Positions 62,434 through 64,000 of a DNA stretch of 64,000 nucleotides are shown piece after piece; positions within the stretch are counted from its first letter, which is position 1; each line of letters begins with the position of its first letter. Both the position numbers and the translations under genes were made by a program. This DNA is from Methylobacterium sp. WSM2598 (GTDB lineage: Bacteria; Pseudomonadota; Alphaproteobacteria; Rhizobiales; Beijerinckiaceae): NCBI RefSeq assembly GCF_000379105.1, contig NZ_KB900609.1, forward strand, positions 7,302,939 to 7,366,938. The letters run 5' to 3'. The notes beneath the pieces are model-generated. The model saw only the letters and a list, made by a program, of their open reading frames with translations. It was not told where the DNA came from and ran no database searches.

Positions 62434-63180
62434 ATGAAGACGCTGAAGGCCCTCTCGGCCCTGCTCACCTACCCGTCGCCCGCGCTGGCGCGGGCGGTCC
62501 CGGAGATCCGCGACGTCCTGCACGACGAGGGCGTCCTCGCCCGACCGCGGCGCGACGCCCTGGAGCCGCTGCTGCGCGACCTCGCCGCCGGGGACCTCTA
62601 CGACCTGCAGGAGCGCTACGGGATGCTGTTCGACCGCACCCGCTCGCTCTCGCTGCACCTGTTCGAGCACGTGCACGGCGAGAGCCGCGACCGCGGCCAG
62701 GCCATGGTCGACCTGCGCGGGGTCTACGAGGCGGCGGGCTTCGCGATCGAGGGCGGCGACCTGCCCGACTTCGTGCCGCTCTTCCTGGAATTCTGCGCGC
62801 TGCGCCCGCCCGCGGAGGCGCGCCAGCTCCTGGCCGAGCCGGCCCACGTGCTCGCCGCCCTCGGCGAGCGCCTGCGCAAGCGGGACACGGCCTACGCGGC
62901 CGTGTTCGAGGCGCTCGTCGCCCTCGCGGCCGCCGCGCCGAGCGAGGAGGCGCGCGGCGCCGTGGTCCCGGACGCGGGCGAGGACCCGACCGATCTCGGG
63001 GCGCTCGACGCCGCCTGGGAGGAGGTGGAGGTCCGCTTCGGGCTCGGGGCGGACGCCGCCTGCGGGACCGAGAGCCTCGCCGCCAAGCTGCGCCAGGCCC
63101 GGCGCCCGGCGCCCGGGGTCGAGGTGCCCGGGGCGCATCCGTCCCGCGCCGTCTTCACCCACCTGTCCTCCCGCGCCTGA
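62434..63180 (+). CDS. narJ: Nitrate reductase molybdenum cofactor assembly chaperone
   Basis: 248 residues, soluble all-helical chaperone of the NarJ/NarW family that is needed for Mo-cofactor insertion into NarG. Conserved stretch ERYGMLFDRTRSLSLHLFEH followed by VHGESRDRGQAMVDL and GGDLPDFVPLFLEFCA. Starts 14 bases after narH and ends 12 before narI, so within the operon. Confidence 0.94.
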   Translation: MKTLKALSALLTYPSPALARAVPEIRDVLHDEGVLARPRRDALEPLLRDLAAGDLYDLQERYGMLFDRTRSLSLHLFEHVHGESRDRGQAMVDLRGVYEAAGFAIEGGDLPDFVPLFLEFCALRPPAEARQLLAEPAHVLAALGERLRKRDTAYAAVFEALVALAAAAPSEEARGAVVPDAGEDPTDLGALDAAWEEVEVRFGLGADAACGTESLAAKLRQARRPAPGVEVPGAHPSRAVFTHLSSRA

Positions 63181-63192
63181 GGAGAGAGGGCC

Positions 63193-63957
63193 ATGGCAAG
63201 CAACCTCAACCACGTCCTGTTCGGCTGGTACCCCTATCTCTGCCTGACCGTGTTCCTGGTCGGCTCGCTCCTGCGCTTCGACCGCGAGCAGTACACGTGG
63301 AAGGCCGGCTCCAGCCAGCTCCTGCGCCGCAGGCAGCTGATGCTCGGCTCGGTGCTGTTCCACGTCGGCGTGCTGGCGATCCTGGCCGGCCACACGCTCG
63401 GCCTGCTGACCCCGATCGCGGTCTTCGACGCCGTGGGCGTGAGCCACGGCTTCAAGCAGGGCCTCGCCATCGTGGCGGGCGGTGTCGCGGGCACGGCCTG
63501 CTTCGTCGGCCTCAGCCTGCTGGTGCACCGGCGGCTGTTCGACCCGCGCATCCGGGCGACCTCGTCGGTCTCGGACACGGCGATCCTCCTGATGCTCTAC
63601 GCCCAGCTGATCCTCGGGCTGTCGACCATCCCGGTCTCGCTCGGCCACATGGACGGCCACGAGATGGTCAAGTTCATGACCTGGGCCCAGGGCGTGCTGA
63701 CGCTGCGGCCCGGCCTCGCCGAGATCGTCGCGGACGTGCACCCGGTGTTCAAGCTGCACATCGTGCTCGGCATGACGATTCTCCTGGTGTTCCCGTTCAC
63801 CCGCCTCGTCCACGTCTGGTCGGCGCCGGTCTGGTACCTCGGCCGCCGCGGCTACCAGGTGGTGCGCACGAGGAGGCCGCGGCCCGTCCGCGAGGCCGCA
63901 GCGCGCCCCGCCCTCTCGGGGATCCGCCCCGTCCCCGCCCCGCAGCCGGCGGAGTGA
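63193..63957 (+). CDS. narI: Respiratory nitrate reductase gamma subunit (cytochrome b)
   Basis: 254 residues, five membrane helices and two b hemes; oxidises quinol and anchors NarGH. Family stretches: HVLFGWYPYLCLTVFLVGSL, FHVGVLAILAGHTLGLLTPI and KLHIVLGMTILLVFPFTRLV with heme-ligand His residues in helices 2 and 5. The C-terminal tail (about 25 residues, Arg/Pro-rich) is longer than in E. coli NarI (225 residues). Last gene of the operon and window. Confidence 0.96.
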   Translation: MASNLNHVLFGWYPYLCLTVFLVGSLLRFDREQYTWKAGSSQLLRRRQLMLGSVLFHVGVLAILAGHTLGLLTPIAVFDAVGVSHGFKQGLAIVAGGVAGTACFVGLSLLVHRRLFDPRIRATSSVSDTAILLMLYAQLILGLSTIPVSLGHMDGHEMVKFMTWAQGVLTLRPGLAEIVADVHPVFKLHIVLGMTILLVFPFTRLVHVWSAPVWYLGRRGYQVVRTRRPRPVREAAARPALSGIRPVPAPQPAE

Positions 63958-63963
63958 CCCCGT

Positions 63964-63981
63964 CCCGGGGCTCGCCCCGGG
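63964..63981 (+). terminator. Hairpin after narI
   Basis: Seven-bp stem CCCGGGG / CCCCGGG with loop CTCG, seven bases after the narI stop. Modest; the operon might continue beyond the window. Confidence 0.4.
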
Positions 63982-64000
63982 CTCCCCCTCCCCCGCGCCG

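Overview
The window is very GC-rich (about 70% or more, third codon positions almost all G or C). Its gene content points to an alphaproteobacterium of the Methylobacterium type: a cyoCD–SURF1 quinol oxidase cluster, PHB phasin and PHB depolymerase, TAXI binding protein, many Crp/Fnr-style and LuxR-style regulators, and a full nar operon. Species was not determined. No tRNA, rRNA, CRISPR array, complete insertion sequence or prophage was seen.

Layout. 1-1772: end of the cytochrome bo quinol oxidase operon (cyoC partial, cyoD, SURF1), closed by a repeat-borne hairpin. 1973-5381: three reverse-strand surface or secreted proteins rich in Gly-Gly-X runs, one of them a double beta-barrel porin whose predicted loops carry the same Gly/Asn runs. 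5609-9729: Mn catalase, an SPL-type radical SAM protein, a CNNM/CBS transporter and a phasin with an FNR-like box. 10312-15274: an FkbM methyltransferase divergent from a 1286-residue two-domain glycosyltransferase. 15856-23412: HAD hydrolase, Crp regulator, ZIP transporter, PRC-barrel protein, a LuxR-type two-component pair and small secreted proteins. 23523-25345: two genes that look internally deleted (a GH1/RmlD protein and a cation:proton antiporter). 25508-29472: hemerythrin-like protein, VVVERP-repeat protein, TAXI protein with a coupled Sel1-like membrane protein. 30208-32033: a ribbon-helix-helix regulator with a perfect hairpin over its ribosome binding site, followed by a PHB depolymerase. 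32559-36340: an aconitase, a chimeric remnant of a CoA-transferase and an HMG-CoA-lyase-like gene, and an MFS transporter. 36564-37592: alpha/beta hydrolase.

37921-49526 is a coherent catabolic island: a divergent MarR regulator, an amidohydrolase, a three-subunit molybdenum hydroxylase whose Fe-S subunit is fused to a CoxG-like domain, a complete branched-chain-amino-acid-type ABC importer (SBP, two permeases, two ATPases) and a small Rieske protein. The logical reading is uptake, ring hydroxylation and hydrolytic opening of an N-heterocycle or amide, but the substrate cannot be read from the sequence. 49641-51755 is a Tat-exported alkylsulfatase. 52669-53782 is the middle of a broken CusA-type efflux pump. 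54048-63957 is narK1-narK2-narGHJI for nitrate uptake and respiration, with FNR-type boxes about 65 bases before both narK1 and narG.

Themes that individual genes do not explain: (1) a roughly 100-bp interspersed repeat present four times, ending in a hairpin whose stem sequence changes while its pairing is kept; (2) a second repeat present twice; (3) short in-frame tandem repeats at the 5' ends of three genes; (4) several genes carrying large internal deletions that leave only their two ends; (5) FNR-like palindromes at the nar genes, at the phasin gene and at one orphan site.
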